From contig CAOLHI010000062.1 of NCBI GenBank assembly GCA_948474755.1, forward strand, positions 806,001 to 870,000: a stretch of 64,000 nt of DNA, written 5' to 3'. The notes beneath the pieces are model-generated. The model worked only from the letters and a program-made list of their open reading frames with translations. It was not told the origin of the DNA and did no database searches. This stretch comes from Ctenosaura bakeri. Taxonomy: Eukaryota; Chordata; Lepidosauria; Squamata; Iguanidae. This document shows positions 22,850 through 36,112 of the stretch, one piece after another. How positions within the stretch are numbered: position 1 is the stretch's first letter; every line of letters starts with the position of its first letter. The translations under genes were made by a program, and so were the position numbers.

Positions 22850-23750
22850 GTGTGTGTGTATGCAGTATCTGCCAATTTCTTATTTTAATTATAAATCATG
22901 CATTGACAATAGTAAAGTGATGATTTTATAGACTATAGACATTCCTGAAACTAGAAAACAGAATCTGCAGTATTTCTTGTCACCAGTGGAAGGAAATGCA
23001 TATAAGACTTATGATGCAATTTGACCATAACATCACGTCTTAAAGGAAGGAATTCATAAAGAAAGGGCTTCATTCCAGGAGATGAGAATCCACAGATGTG
23101 CCAAGGACAGGGCCCAGGTTTATAGAAAGTGCATATTAGCATACTAAAAATCACAGCCAGAGGAAGCATCTTGTAAAAGTTGTCTTCACCTCCCACAGAC
23201 TATGATGGGATGTTAATAATGGACAGGATTAGTGAGCATGTGAATATTATATGATCCATTCATAATAATGCAACCATTTGTCTACTAATTTTCTTATACT
23301 GAAAATATTAATATACTATGATCTTTCTGGTGTAGTGCTCAGTTGGAGGAAAATAATCTTCATGCAGTTTTCTCTGCACAGTGAAAAGACACTTGTTGGA
23401 TCTTCACTCTGGTATCGTCTTTCATCGGGTACAAGGAACACCAGGAAACGAACCCAAAACTTGAGTTGGGACAACACATAGAAAGGCTTGGTGGCAAAAT
23501 AGTCCCTTGAATCTAAGAGGGTCGGCCAAGTACTTTTCCCTATTGGACGCAGAGTAGCGAACAGTGTCCCCCAGTCACCTGCATCAAGATGTATATTACC
23601 AAAAGTTTGCCAGGTTATTCTGGCACAAGAAGCAGATTTTTTTTTAAGAACACTAGCAGTAAAAAAGAAACAGCAGCAGCAGCAGCATGAATATCTAGTA
23701 ATATTCTACTCTTTGACAGTCAGAATTTGAGTCTGAACCAGACACTTCAC
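22850..23750. other. No gene; short CAG run
   Basis: Unassigned sequence with a (TG)n stretch at 22,847-22,860 and a short (CAG)n run at about 23,671-23,687. ORFs are short and lack domains. Confidence 0.5.
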
Positions 23751-23753
23751 TTT

Positions 23754-24105
23754 GGCCCTTTCTGCAGGACATTCCCATCCCACAATGGTGATGGGATTGC
23801 AATGAGACTGCAACAGCGGTTCTGAATGACATCGTCACGATCCCATTGTGATCCCCTTGCCAACTGTTGCAATGACAGAGTAAATCATTGACAGGTTTTT
23901 GCATGACTGTCCTGGATTTCCCTGTCCTGCAGAAGCCCTAGAAGCATGATGGAGGTGCCTCCTGCCTCAGCGCAGTCTGGGGAAGTACCCAGCTGTGCTG
24001 TAGAAGGAAAAGATAGGGCCATCATGCTTCCTTGAAAATGGAGCCAGCCTGTGAGGAGGGGAGTGCTCCTGTCACACCTGGGAGAGGCTCTACTGAGATC
24101 CCCGC
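23754..24105 (-). mobile_element. MITE-B copy 1, one end missing
   Basis: Copy of the ~400-bp MITE-B family in minus orientation relative to the copy at 31,564. It starts with the family end GGCCCTTTCTGC and runs through the conserved catgatggaggtgcctcc and gaggaggggagtgctcc regions. It stops near 24,105 before the opposite terminal repeat. Confidence 0.75.
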
Positions 24106-26225
24106 AGGATGCAGTTAGGATCCAGTAAGCTTCCGAAATGGCCTTCGTCTAATTGTAAAGTAAGCTCTAATGCCTTCTTCTGAAGGGAGATGGAATAATT
24201 TTTAAGGTTAATGAATGGAATCTGATAGTAGCTTGAATTCAACTGTTTATTTAATGACATATTGCTGAGTGACCTCTGATATGGATGCTCAGAGTTCACA
24301 GCCAATTTGTGTGTTTGGTTTTTTTAAAAAAAACAATAGTCACACAATAGTTTGAGCAAAAATAATCACACAAACTCACCAATAAGGAGCAAACATTATT
24401 TCCAATCTATGTACATCACATTTGTTCTTTGTACCTTCCAGTGGTGTGTTAGGCTGGTATCAGTAGAATGTGTCGCATTGTTTTTGAACATGACTCAGGA
24501 TATTTTCTACATGTTTAACATAACTTTAAATCACTCAGAGCTTGAAGGGTTTTTTTGTTTTGTTTTGTTTTTTCTGTATGTGAGCAGTCATTTTTTCTTC
24601 AGCATGGCTATATCTTATTTAGGCTGTACAGTCACATTACCTCCAGTTGTAATTTTCTCTGTCATCGTTATGGGGGAAATAAATATAATGCTTTTAAAAA
24701 TCCACTTAAAATCTATAACAATATTTTAAGACTTTATGGCTTGTCTCTATAACTGAAAGACCCAAATGAATGTGTTGAATTCATTTTAATTGTACTCCTC
24801 CAGTCCTTCTGTACATAGAATCTTTTTTTTTTTCGATTTCACAGTTAATATCAGTGTCAACACAGTGAAATAAAGTGTTTACACTTAATGATAAACTATT
24901 TTCAGGACACTGTTAAGAGCTGTCACATCTTTTTTTCTCTTTTTCTTCACAACAATTTTAGATATGAAATTATCAGAAGCAATTTCTCTCAGAAGATTTC
25001 ATACTATAAAGAAAGCACACAATGATGACTATCTTGACTGCAGCATTGTTGACTATGTTGGTGTCTTTTTTAATAAAGAATAATTTACAAAATACTATTT
25101 CTTCTTCACATTTTGAAATGGGGACAGTTAAATAAGGACAGAAAACTGTGGACAGTCTTTAAGAAGGTAAATATTACAATAAAGTCTGTTGGGTATAGTC
25201 TTTGTGCCTGCCTAATCATAATCACTCCCAGCCATTACTACTAAATTCTGCAAAACACAAAAACATCAAAGATACATACAGAGAGGTAGAGACATAAAAA
25301 TAGAGAGAGTGTGTCCATTGTTTTAAAGCAAGCTAATGCTTTCGCAAGAACAAGTTTGCCTTGTAAGAATGTACGTACTTCCCATGTATCTTGTTTTAGA
25401 ACACCAGTTCTCCAAAAATCTGGGTTTTCATCTTTCGTTCTTCTGCCTTGCCTTGCCTTGCCTTTCTTCTTCTCTTCTCTTCTCTTCTCTTCTCTTCTCT
25501 TCTCTTCTCTTCTCTTTTTTTAAATGTGGTGAAGAAAACTAGCACCTGGGCTAGTGAAAGTTGTCCACTACTAAGCAGAGTGTGTTTAATTTTATTACTT
25601 TATGTGGAGGGAGAATTTTACCAATGCATAGTGGAGTTTGTTTTGTGATTTCCTCCATGAGGTTTATGGCACTCAAATCTGTGTAGTTCTGAGGTGCAGG
25701 GGAGATTGCAACAATGCAGAAATGTCTCTCAGCCTCTGTGGGAAAGAGGGACTGCCACAAGTACCTCTCCTTTTAAATAGCTTTGACTGTGCGTGATATG
25801 GGAAAGGCAGCTAAGATTTTTTTTTCTCCCTTTCTGATACTACTAGATCCGAGAATATCCAACAAACATAAATGGTTGAAAAATTAGAACAGATGAAAGC
25901 TAGTGTACTTAATCTATCGAATTTGCTAGCAAGATATAGTGATTGCCATGAACTTTAGACAGTTTAAATTGGGATTATAAATATGAATTGGATCCTTAAA
26001 ACAGACTGTCCAAACTGTAAAATTTTCAAGGGAGTTGTTTCAATTCCATCATCTTCACAAGTACACTTGGTGAGCACATGTGAGGTGCTCTTCCAGACTC
26101 TGGAATTCCCTTCTTAGGGAAGCTAGGTTGACTTCCTACTTGCTATACTTTCCTTTGCTCCTGAAGACCTTTCGATTGCAAAAGTCTTTTGGAAATTGAT
26201 GGTGTAAGTAAAAGGGAATTTTCTT
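24105..26225. other. No gene; simple repeats
   Basis: AT-rich sequence without convincing ORFs. Poly-T runs occur at about 24,825-24,835. A compound pentamer microsatellite lies at 25,445-25,515. The ORFs over that microsatellite are low-complexity artefacts. Confidence 0.6.
25445..25515 (+). repeat. Compound microsatellite (CCTTG)n(TCTTC)n
   Basis: About three to four units of ccttg merge into about ten units of tcttc. All are pyrimidine-rich pentamers differing by one or two bases. Confidence 0.9.
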
Positions 26226-26234
26226 CACTGTGTT

Positions 26235-26395
26235 GTTGTTATTATTGTGTGCCTTCAAGTTGTTTCCATCTTACAGCAACATTAAGGCAAATCCATCATG
26301 TGACCGTAGGTAAGTCACTCTCAGTCAGCCTCAGAGGAAGACAAAGGCAAAACCCCTTTGAACAAATCTTGCTGGAAGGCATTCAGCAACAACCC
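26235..26395. mobile_element. Sauria-type SINE, rearranged: inverted tail joined to forward body
   Basis: 26,235-26,300 is the tail of a Sauria-type SINE on the minus strand (tgttgttgtt, gtgtgccttcaag and onward). From about 26,299 the sequence continues as the SINE body on the plus strand (a gtgaccntngg-type start, then gtaagtcactctcag and aacaaatcttgc). The tRNA-like head is missing. Either two SINEs broke and joined or one insertion inverted its tail. Confidence 0.75.
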
Positions 26396-27668
26396 TCACA
26401 TAGTTTCTGTCTTGGGACAAAACTGTGTGATATTAAATATATACCTACATTTGTAGGCTTCTAATTTCTTACCTCTGTGTGTGTGGGAAGGATAACAGAT
26501 CATAATGTTGCAGATTGCCTGTCTTTCCTAGTCCAAATTGTTATTGTAGCTGTACCTAAAAATACTTAGTATTCTACAAAAATAGTAATTATCTACATCC
26601 TATTTCCATGTTTACAACATAAAGGGAATGCATGGTATGTGAGGAAGAAAAAGAGAGTACAGTAAAGGAAAGATGAATCTAGGAATCCAGAGGGGATACT
26701 TTTGAAAAGAGGCCAATACAAGACACATTTCCTGCTTTCATCCTATGTGGATTAGCTGGCTTGTGTTGGAGTTCAAGACAGCAGTATTTGGGTGGTGTTT
26801 GGTTCAAGACAACTGGTGAAAAGACCTTACTTGCTGTCCACTAACTGATGTCATTTCTACAATATATGTAGCTTTGCCTGGACGCCAACACTGCACACAC
26901 CTACCTTATGGTTAGAGAAAAAACAAACAAACATTGGATTCAATCATCATGCTAAAAGGAGCCCTTCCACAGTTCTTAACTGTCAAATCCACCTTTTTTG
27001 GAAGAATGAATAAAGATGCACACAAACTGTATGCCAAAAGAAGAAACAAAGTCTGGCAATACTAAACAAGGATGGGAAGAAAGTGCAGAGGGTAGCTGAC
27101 GAAATGCAACAAAACTGAGACTGAGAAATGTTTACTTCCCTAATCTATTTTTGCAATTTCGTGCCTGAAAACTATATGCTGTTATAACAAAAATAACTGT
27201 TGTGGGGCACTTTTAATCCAGTAAGGCATACCTTAGAAACTTCTTAGATTTGTACAGATAGCAGGGTGGTTTAATTCAGAAGTACTGTCATTTTTTATAT
27301 CAATTTTAATTGTTATTACAGGGAAGGAACAGCACTGAATACTTTTGTTTTTCTAATACTTACAGTCAGCCTTTTTCTGGCACATCTATGTTTGAAGCTC
27401 TGTTCTTGCTTTTAGAAGAGAAAAAGTAATGCAAACCAGCTACTTTTAAAGACTTGTTTCCATGACAAGTTATCTATCGTTAATCATGACTTTGTTACTA
27501 TGGTTACCACTGCTAATTCCAGTTTATTAATGCACTGGGCCTTAAACAAATGCCCTGAAGACTAATTGCATTATACTTGGAGTTAAATGTTACAAGATCT
27601 ACCAGTACAAATTTGACCTACATTTGGCCCTGCAAAGATAATCACTCAAGAGATTTCAACACACTCTG

Positions 27669-27713
27669 GCACACACATGCACGCACACACGCACGCACAC
27701 ACACACACACACA
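27669..27713 (+). repeat. (CA)n microsatellite with CACG interruptions
   Basis: A cacacgcacgc-type start becomes pure ca. Confidence 0.9.
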
Positions 27714-28981
27714 GAGAAGCTAATAAGAAAAGTAATTCTGGTCCATTTGAAGAGACAGCAAAGATTCAATTGAGTTCAGAAAAAATATTCCCTGTGTGTT
27801 TCTAGTAAAATATAATGGGAAAGATCAGACAACATCAACATGGTCATCCAAAGCTTTCATCATTTTTAATCCTGTCCCATTTCCCTAGGAAAGACTGATT
27901 CAGTTCATCTGATTCAATTTAACTGATGTCTGAGAATGTGAAATGTAAATATTGAGTTTTCTATCTGCCAACTCTCATATTAAAGAGAATCAAAACTGTC
28001 CCCATTCACTTTAGCCAGTTGATTTTTTATTGTTAGTACTGAATCAAAGATTCAAGATAAACTACACATTACCGCTACCATATGTGATAGTAAAAGTGAA
28101 GCAGCTTCAGAACAAACGAGGGCAGGGGTTGGCACAGATATAAAATTGATAATATTATGGGGAAGTAATGCTTTAAGCAATGCCATTTTTTTCTCAGCTT
28201 TAAATGGCTTCCTCTCCTCAGTCTGTCTGAAACATGTCATTATATACTTACACTTTTGTTTTAAAATATGCTATAGTAAAATACCAGTTAAGATAATAAC
28301 TTGTAGTAGTGAAAAAAATGAGGGCAGACAAAGAATTATGCAGTAATCACAGTCATATCCCTGCTGCAAGTTGCCTTTTCTCAAAATGAACCAAAATAAA
28401 ATAAAATAAAATATAAAAATCTTCATGAGTAAGTAAACAAAGCTAAAGTGATTCTTCATCTTTGTGAGGATACACAAAGCACTGGGTAAACTGATACATG
28501 CAATTAGCTTCATACACATTGTATAAAGGCACAAGATTCCCTTTTCAACTTTACTATTAAAATTTCTCAACTCACATGCTAATTGATGAAATCTGAGTAA
28601 ATATGGACAAAAGAATGAGTGGTCCTTAAGGCAACTTGATACATACACTCAACTGGACTTATTTACCAGGAACAATTTCCATTTATTAGTATCTCGTCCT
28701 AGCAAATCATGATCCTTAATTTGTACCAATTTCCCTCCCTCGCCATTATAGAAGTGTGACCCTCTATGTGGACTCTTATGTCACTGGACTATAATTTTCA
28801 TCAATAGTGTACAACATAGTTATGGTAAGAACTGTTGGGAGATGTAGTCCAATATTAATTTGTAAAGCACATCAACCCTGTCTCCAGCTTATAAAGACCA
28901 AAAAAAAAAAAAAAAAGATAAATTTGTGTGACTCATCCTTCCTTTGCAATAAGTAAACTATGTCCACATCCAGATTCTTTG

Positions 28982-29028
<47 letters not shown>
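28982..29028 (+). repeat. (TA)n microsatellite
   Basis: About 22 uninterrupted TA units. The ORF reported over its reverse strand is an artefact of the repeat. Confidence 0.95.
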
Positions 29029-29033
<5 letters not shown>

Positions 29034-31563
29034 GTATATATACAAATAGAAAATGATCATTTGTAACTGTTGTAAATACATGCATCATGCATCAATATTT
29101 ATTTGAAAAAGCAAACAAACAATTAAAGTTTTTCAGGATATTGAAATATTCCAGTTACTTCCTTCCTACTCTTCCTAGGATGCTGAGTGCTTTCAGGTTT
29201 ATATTACTATAACAAACTTCTGTACTTTCTCTAATTGGTCTTTCCTGAAACACACCTTAGAGACAAAACCACACAATCCTGTATAATGTTCTTGAGTTTC
29301 ATATGATGTTTACAGTACCAGTGCAAACCAATTCATAAGAACTATATCTGGTTCTATCTAGGGTTTATTTTTCCCTGTTGTTTTGAAGAAAAGTCAGAAT
29401 GGGAGCCCATTCATCAATCACTCTATCATCATTTTTTTTCCTTTAAGTCTCTGTGTTAAAATGTCCATGGCTTTCATTTCTGATCATTCATAAAACCACT
29501 CTCAATATTTGGATTTTCTTTGCATTTCCAGGCTTTGATTAATGTGATTCTCATTGCGGTTACCATATAAATCACAATTCCCCAAAACTTTCTTACATCC
29601 AGATTCTTAAGCTAAAAGGAAATTGTTTTGTACCATCTACAAACACATCCCATTTCAAAAACCAATGTATTGGATTTGTGAAGGCTGCCTACCAACAAAT
29701 TTGAATAATGAATCAATATGCTATCTTCAGGTGTTTCTGTAAAGGAGAAATTCTCACACATCTTAAGAGGGAAAGAGATAGGATACACTTCCCCAATTAT
29801 GAAAGAACTTCATCTATTCTTAGATAAATTCAGAATTTATTAGAAAGCTCTAGCCCCTGTACATGTTTCAGAAGCATGTCTGCCCTCACCAGAAGTCATA
29901 GATTTTAATGGAAATATTATTTTCCTTAGTTTCTGCTAGGAACACCAGATCTCTTTTAGGTGCACTTCTGCTGAAAGCTAAGTAAATGCTAACCAACATG
30001 ATTCCAATTGTATTTGAAGGAGTTGCATTCACTTCAAAATTTAAATAGATCTTTTCTAGAAAGCTGAAAATGTGAAATATTGCACATTTCTAAATTAATT
30101 TAAACATTAATATTGTGCTGAAAATATAATTTAAATATAAAACCTTAAATAGTACACAGACTGTCTGCGATATGTTCAGGATAAATTGACTTGTTTTTTG
30201 TTTTGTTTTAAAGCAAATGCATTTTTTGCATAGAGAAATAATCAAAAGAAAATGCCACTATTTTTAAAAATCATAGTTGTTGTTGTTATTATCACTATTA
30301 TCTGCCTGCTACTCTGGGAATGTGAACACATAACAAAGGAAGTATTTTCAGCTGTGCAAACTTTTACAAAAAAAGATTGTCATAAAAACAATTGAAGACT
30401 TGCTGAAATTGTGACAGAAGATATTCATTTTGAAATTGTAACAAAGCACTAGTGAAGAGGGAGCAAGCTTATGATGTGACACATAATTTATGATTACTTT
30501 CATATAACAGTTAATTTTTCAAATGGTGTGTCAAAAATTTCAGGCAAAAAGATAATCACAAAAAGAAATAGAGAACAATTAGTTAGGTAGCTTTAATCCA
30601 GGAATAAAATCCAGCAAAGGTTTGGCTTCTAATATTCCATTATTCTTTGTGTGTGTGTTGTAAATGTTTGTGTAAGAAACACATCACTACATGAAAAATT
30701 TTGTCTGTTTATCTTTCACAGTTTCTGTTTTCATGAGAAAGTAGACTCCACGATCCTTTTCTATCTAGTGGAATCTATGACACTTTAGGTTGATTGTATT
30801 ACCATGAGTTCTATTTCTTTTACTACTATGTAAGATACTATATGATTTACTGTATCCTGGAAGTTGTTGTATATTATCCATGCCGCTCTTCTACCATAAT
30901 ACAATATTACTTATTTATTGCTCCTTCCAGGGCTTGCCTTACCACACAGTGTATCTGAGGGAAGGCACTATGATGAAGCAGATTTGTTTAGTTGCTTTGC
31001 AGGGGAAGTTGGACTCAAAGGAGAATCAGTGTAAATTTTCACAGTAGCAAAAGCTGTCAAAAAAAGCAAATTAAAAAACAAGGGACAGTATCCAACAGAG
31101 GCATTATGCTGATGGAAAGGTAGGATCTGGCAGAAGCATGAGGGGGGCAATTGCTCTTCCCACCTGCATCCCTCTAATTAGATCTGGAATGCTGGGAAAC
31201 AAAACAGAGTGCTGAATGGTGGAGGCATTTTAGTAGGCATAGATAGAGCTATAGGAATACAAATTATTAATCATTTTCTTCTAACCAAAAAACTAAAGAC
31301 AGGCATCAGTAGCCAAAATTCAATGTTCAGAAGTCAACAAGTTTTACTGATAGGGAGTGCAAGCATTCATGTAGTCCAGAAGGGGCTCTGTTTACAGTAA
31401 TCTCTGATGACCCATCCTGAAATAGGTTGATGCAGACCAGAAAAGTGAACAAGGTATCTCATATCAGAGGTCAACAATATCTCCAGTGCTGTTTCTCTGT
31501 TTCTCCCAATAGCTGCTTGGAGATGTGACTTGCTCTATGGGGTTTGGTTTGGGTGGAGACAGT

Positions 31564-31971
31564 GGTCCTTTCTACACCTTACCTCTTTGAAGAGGTGGGG
31601 ATCCCAGCATTGGCTCTGATTGAAAGAGAGCATGATAGGAGTGTTCCCCTCCTCACTGGCTGGCTATGTAGTGAAGGAAGCACATTGGCCATGCCTCTTC
31701 CTTTCACAGTGCAGCCAGACCTTGCCAGACTGCACTAGGGCAGGAACTTCAACCATTGTGCTTCCTAGACTTCTGCAGGACAGGTAAGTCCATGATGGTG
31801 GCGTGATCACAGGTCATTGATCAGAAAGCTCTGTCAATGATTTAATCCATGATTGTGCCACCTGGGGAAGGGAGAAGGATGGGACTGTGATAACATCATG
31901 CAAAAGTGTTGTTAAGGTCCCATCTTTCTCCTGTCCCCATGGTGGATTGAGACAACGGTGCAGAAAGAGCC
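31564..31971 (+). mobile_element. MITE-B copy 2, nearly complete
   Basis: About 408 bp. The ends are ggtcctttctacaccttacc and the mirrored cggtgcagaaagagcc, a terminal inverted repeat of about 15 bp. Internal landmarks shared with other copies are a centre with gcagccagac and agactgcac, caggtaagtc at 31,781-31,790, a tgtcaatgatttaatc stretch and tctcctgtccccatgg. The flanking bases do not match, so no target-site duplication is seen for this copy. Confidence 0.85.
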
Positions 31972-34900
31972 GTTATTTAACATCTGTAAGTCTTGCCTGC
32001 TATCTAGCGAATCTGTTATTCTTTTCATCCACTGGTGAGTTTATTGCTTTCATATCCTAAGAGAACAAGCCTCATTTGGCGTTATACACTCTCCTCTTTC
32101 TCCAAAAGGGAAGTAACAGTCATGTTAGGAGTGCATGGCTGGGGCTGGAAACTGGCTTTTTGAAAATGAATACAGGTAATTTTGTCTTACTTGAAGGAGC
32201 TTTATGGAATTTCAGCCTTCATTTTTAAGGATTAAAATTACAGGAGCCTCATCTTGAATCCAGTCTATCAACTCTACATGTACTTCCTATGAATTGTTGG
32301 TTTATCATAGTGGGTGGAAAACCTTTCAAAGGTGCTGTATTTATCAGTTCCATTGGTAGGGAGCGAGAAGGAAGGGAGAAGACCTATATTTGCAAGGGAT
32401 GACAGTTAGGCACTTGTCATCTTGAATTATTTAATATGAAATTAATATACAAGTTCAGGAGAAAACGGAAGAGTAAATTCTCTGTAATGAACTTCATTGC
32501 TTTTTTTTTTTTTAGTTCTATAATATCTATTTTATATTTTTATTTACGGTTGTGAGATAGATAGCAATTAATGTTGAGCAGTAGGGCTTGTGAAAAAAAA
32601 ATTCTGCACTGGTTCTTTGTGAAGCTCATGCATCTTTGGGAGTTTATATATGTCCTGGTTTCAGTTTAAAATATGCAATATTGTTATTGGCTTTTTTTAA
32701 AAATGCATATAAATCTGTAAGTTGTTTGAACATTTGTAACTGGGTTCTCAATATTCATTTACAAAGTGTCCCCATCAAACCTAAGAAAGTGGCACAATCT
32801 AGAAGAAACAGTGCAACAGCAGTAAAGGGTTTTTCATCAGTTTAAATGGCATTGTGCTCCTGTGGCAAACATGAGCTATTGCATTGTGCTTGTATATGAA
32901 TTTGTTGTGAGCTATGTGTGCATGCATTTGTTTTTATTTTGTTCTCTCTCTTTTTTTTTCTTTTTTCTTTTCCCGCCTATTGGAAACTTGACTGACATTG
33001 CAAAATAAAAGTGTAATTTATCATACTCTCGGTCATTAATGAATGGTCGGCAAGTAATAGAAAATTTCCCTATGACTGATGGACTGGTATAACATAACTG
33101 AAGTAAGAAAATAGAAAATGGAGGTGCTTGAACAATAACACCTTAGAGTTAGAAAATGGTTTAGGATGATATATATCATCAGAAACACAATGGGCAGCTG
33201 CCTTGAGTTTTCTTCTTTGGGTAGCAGTTATGAGATTCAATTTCCGAAGCTGCTTTGTTTGATAAGATTTGGGAAATCTGGAGGGCTTTTGACTTATCAG
33301 TGGAACACAGCTTATCATGCAAATGTGATTCATGCAAATTTCCAGAGATAAGAGACAGACACATTCATAAGCTCAGTGAAAAAGACACTAGGTGAGATGA
33401 GAAATCCCTGTAACTTGATTCCGTTTATTGACTTTCAGTGGTTATGAAAGGATATAAATATACCAGGTCTGGGGAATAAGCAGGATTGTTACAAGGTTGT
33501 ATAAAGGGAAATACCCTTTCTGGTGCTAGAAAGGGTTAAGAATTGCCAGTTCTTGAAATTTAAAATTCAGAAGATTTAATAGGACCAAGAGATGGACCCC
33601 CCTTTGAGTCAAACTTATTTGCTTAATGAGTAGCATAGAGCTACATCTCTGTTAATAGGACTTCATTTCACATTGGGAGGAGGAAGGTTTATCTCTTCTC
33701 TCTCCAGACTTAATCCAAATTAAAAACACCTCATGTGGCTTTGAATAAAAGCCACATTGGTACAATATGAGAAGCGATTTTTGTTTGGATTGTGGGGAAA
33801 AAATCGATACATCTTCACTCCATATACAGGACAATACTTATAAAACCTGCACATCTTTCCTCAATGGTAACCTGTAATTAATTAAAGAAAAAGCTAGCTG
33901 CACGCTACACTTTAAACCTAACATACAATGTTGCCTGAGTGAGGCAGATCCTACAGTGCACCTCAGGTAGGAAAGGCAGGTTTGGAGACCAATGCAAAAG
34001 TTGTTTATTCAGATAGGGTGAACTGCTTTAACAGAGGTGGACAATTATGAAGGGTATGGAGGCAATATTTTACCATGAGATCATTTGGGGACACATGGAC
34101 TTCCAAAAATGCCCCCTCCCCTTAAAAAAAGGCTTGAAATAACCAAACACCCACTTCTGCTTTTGAAAAAAAAATGGGCATTTTCTTTATGTTAAACCAT
34201 GTGTAGAAAGCAACAAAACCATGTAAAAGATGGATGGCTGCTCCTGGAGCCTTCTAGTTGAGGCAACTCATTTCTCACAGCAAGGAAAAAGTGGTGATCC
34301 ACAAAAACAAAACAGCCTTGGGGACCACATATAGCCTTAGGACCACTCTTTGTCCATACTTCTGCTTAGAAAAATGTTGAAAACAGAAAGGAAGAGAGAA
34401 ACCAAAGTGGAAAACATACTCAGAGAATTTTTGTTTCTGGTGAGCTGGAAATTCTAGTGGAAAAGAAAGAGATGTATGTGAAAGTGATTATCTTAATGTT
34501 CTGCAATATATTGGTATTGCATCATATTTTAATGGAATTGTATTTTGAGCATACACATAAGTAGAAGTGATTAGCAACTAATCATGAGTAAAATAGCAAC
34601 TGGACTCTCATAATAATTAAACAAAAAATAGAATCAAGTACAAAGTAGTTGGTATGCATATCTTTTTGAAAACTCATCTCAGTATTCTCTTCTGAAAACA
34701 TTTATTTATTCAAATATTCAGTCAACATTTTCCACATATTCATCAAATATACAACGAGTTTGCCGCAAAGTCCTTCTGTGCAGCCCCACTAAGATGTAGG
34801 TGACTCCCTTTTGAAAAAGTACATCAGGGGAGTATAAGCTCTGACAGGTTCTATCAAGTTGCTAAAGCTTTGAATGTGTCCCCAAAGGTCATCTGAAGTC

Positions 34901-35880
34901 CATATGAAATGATACATGAAAATCAGAAACTCAAAAGGTACAGAGCCAGCCTGCTTCCCTCAGAAGGAATTCAATGGTTGGAATACTGCTATAGAAAGAT
35001 TTTTTTTTTCATATGGACTCAACAGTTTAGATTACTGAAATTTGTAAGTTTCTTCATTAATAGAATGTGAAAAACTTGAGATTTTTTAAAAAATCAAATA
35101 TGAAAAAAAGCTAGACTAAAATATTTTACCAATCCTAACACCATGCTGTTGAGTGATTTTAATAATCTGGTTTCTTCATTTCACTCATGCACATGTGAAA
35201 TAGGAAAAAAAAATGATTTTTTTTTCCTGTGAAGAACATCCTTTGATAAAGACTGTGTGTTTTATTTTTTCAAGCAATCAGGTAAGTAACTCTTGCCTAG
35301 GCAAATCAATTATGTGCTCTGAAACAGAAGGAAAATAAAAAAGACCTTTGTGCTTTCAGCTTCTCTAGCCTCTTAGTAAATATAAATTGTATTGGGTAGT
35401 TAAAAAAAATATTACATGTTCTTCATTTATTTTACAATGGATTTAATGATACAATGGATAAAAATGGTTTGCTCAGGAAATCATTAACTATTATTAATGA
35501 TCATTCAATTTTAAATGATTTTCTGTTATCACTCTAGGTGTTCAAATGTTTGTCGTACTCTTCATTAATCTAAGTTGCTCCTGGGAGAGCTTGGCCCTCT
35601 TGATTATCTTCCAGATCTATTGCTTGGTATAAAATAATAGTAATATGAAGGAGGAGGAGGATATCCCACAGTTCACACTGTCCCAAACATACCCTCCAAA
35701 CTTGATGGAAATTCAATGAAAATAATAACTGGGATGATCCAAGCCCTTCAAATTTAGTTTTGTGTACAATTCATAGCCTCTGTTTGAAATGAGACCATCC
35801 CCTACATGCCTCCAAATTTGGTGCAAATCCATCTGGCCATTCACACATGATACAGTAACATATAGATAGACACTTCAGTG
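31972..35880. other. Repeat-poor, gene-free AT-rich sequence
   Basis: About 3.9 kb without coding signal or recognised transposon. Only short homopolymer runs (poly-T near 32,500 and 32,950) stand out. Confidence 0.6.
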
Positions 35881-35920
35881 AGTGAGTGTGCATGCATGCG
35901 TGTGTTTGTGTGTGTGTATA

Positions 35921-36094
35921 GTCTTCCAGTTGTTTCCTAGTTCTGTGGACCCTAATGTGAACATATCATTTCTGGAGCTGAGAGTGTGTGACACACCCCA
36001 AGGTCATCCAGTGGGTTAATGGCTGAGTGGGAAATTGAATTCTGGTCTCCATGGTTGTACTCTGATGTAGTCTGATGCTCAGGTCAGTACACCT
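35921..36094 (-). mobile_element. Sauria-type tRNA-derived SINE
   Basis: Minus-strand copy. The plus strand reads tail first (cttccagttgtttcctag), then the body (gctgagagtgtgtgaca, ccaaggtcatccagtggg), then a decayed tRNA-like head with a box B remnant (ttgaattctggtc). A (TG)n run lies at its left edge (35,886-35,918) and (CT)n at its right (36,095-36,112). It is old and divergent. Confidence 0.75.
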
Positions 36095-36112
36095 TTCTCT
36101 CTCTCTCTCTCA

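Larger units (their letters stand above)
20860..22850 (+). mobile_element. Decayed endogenous retrovirus: pol end and env transmembrane remnant
   Basis: A plus-strand endogenous retrovirus fragment of gammaretrovirus-like (class I) type. In order I can read the end of the RT connection region (about 20,880-21,000), RNase H (about 21,060-21,480; its C-terminal part is open at 21,362-21,595), and the integrase core (about 21,840-22,330). A remnant of the env transmembrane subunit follows (about 22,560-22,830). Stops and frameshifts occur throughout. Gag, protease, most of RT, env surface subunit and both LTRs are missing from what I can see. It is non-functional. Confidence 0.75.
26400..31560. 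other. Repeat-poor, gene-free AT-rich sequence
   Basis: About 5 kb with no coding signal. It contains a (CA)n/(CACG) stretch at 27,669-27,713, an (AAAAT)n run at 28,389-28,408, an A16-17 run at 28,900-28,916 and a (TA)n tract at 28,982-29,028. The remainder shows no repeat I can name. Confidence 0.6.

Noticed and set aside
25311..25648. Three overlapping Leu/Ser-rich ORFs
   Set aside because: They are translations of the TCTTC microsatellite in three frames.
28872..29081. ORF rich in Tyr and Ile
   Set aside because: It is a translation of the TA microsatellite and poly-A run.
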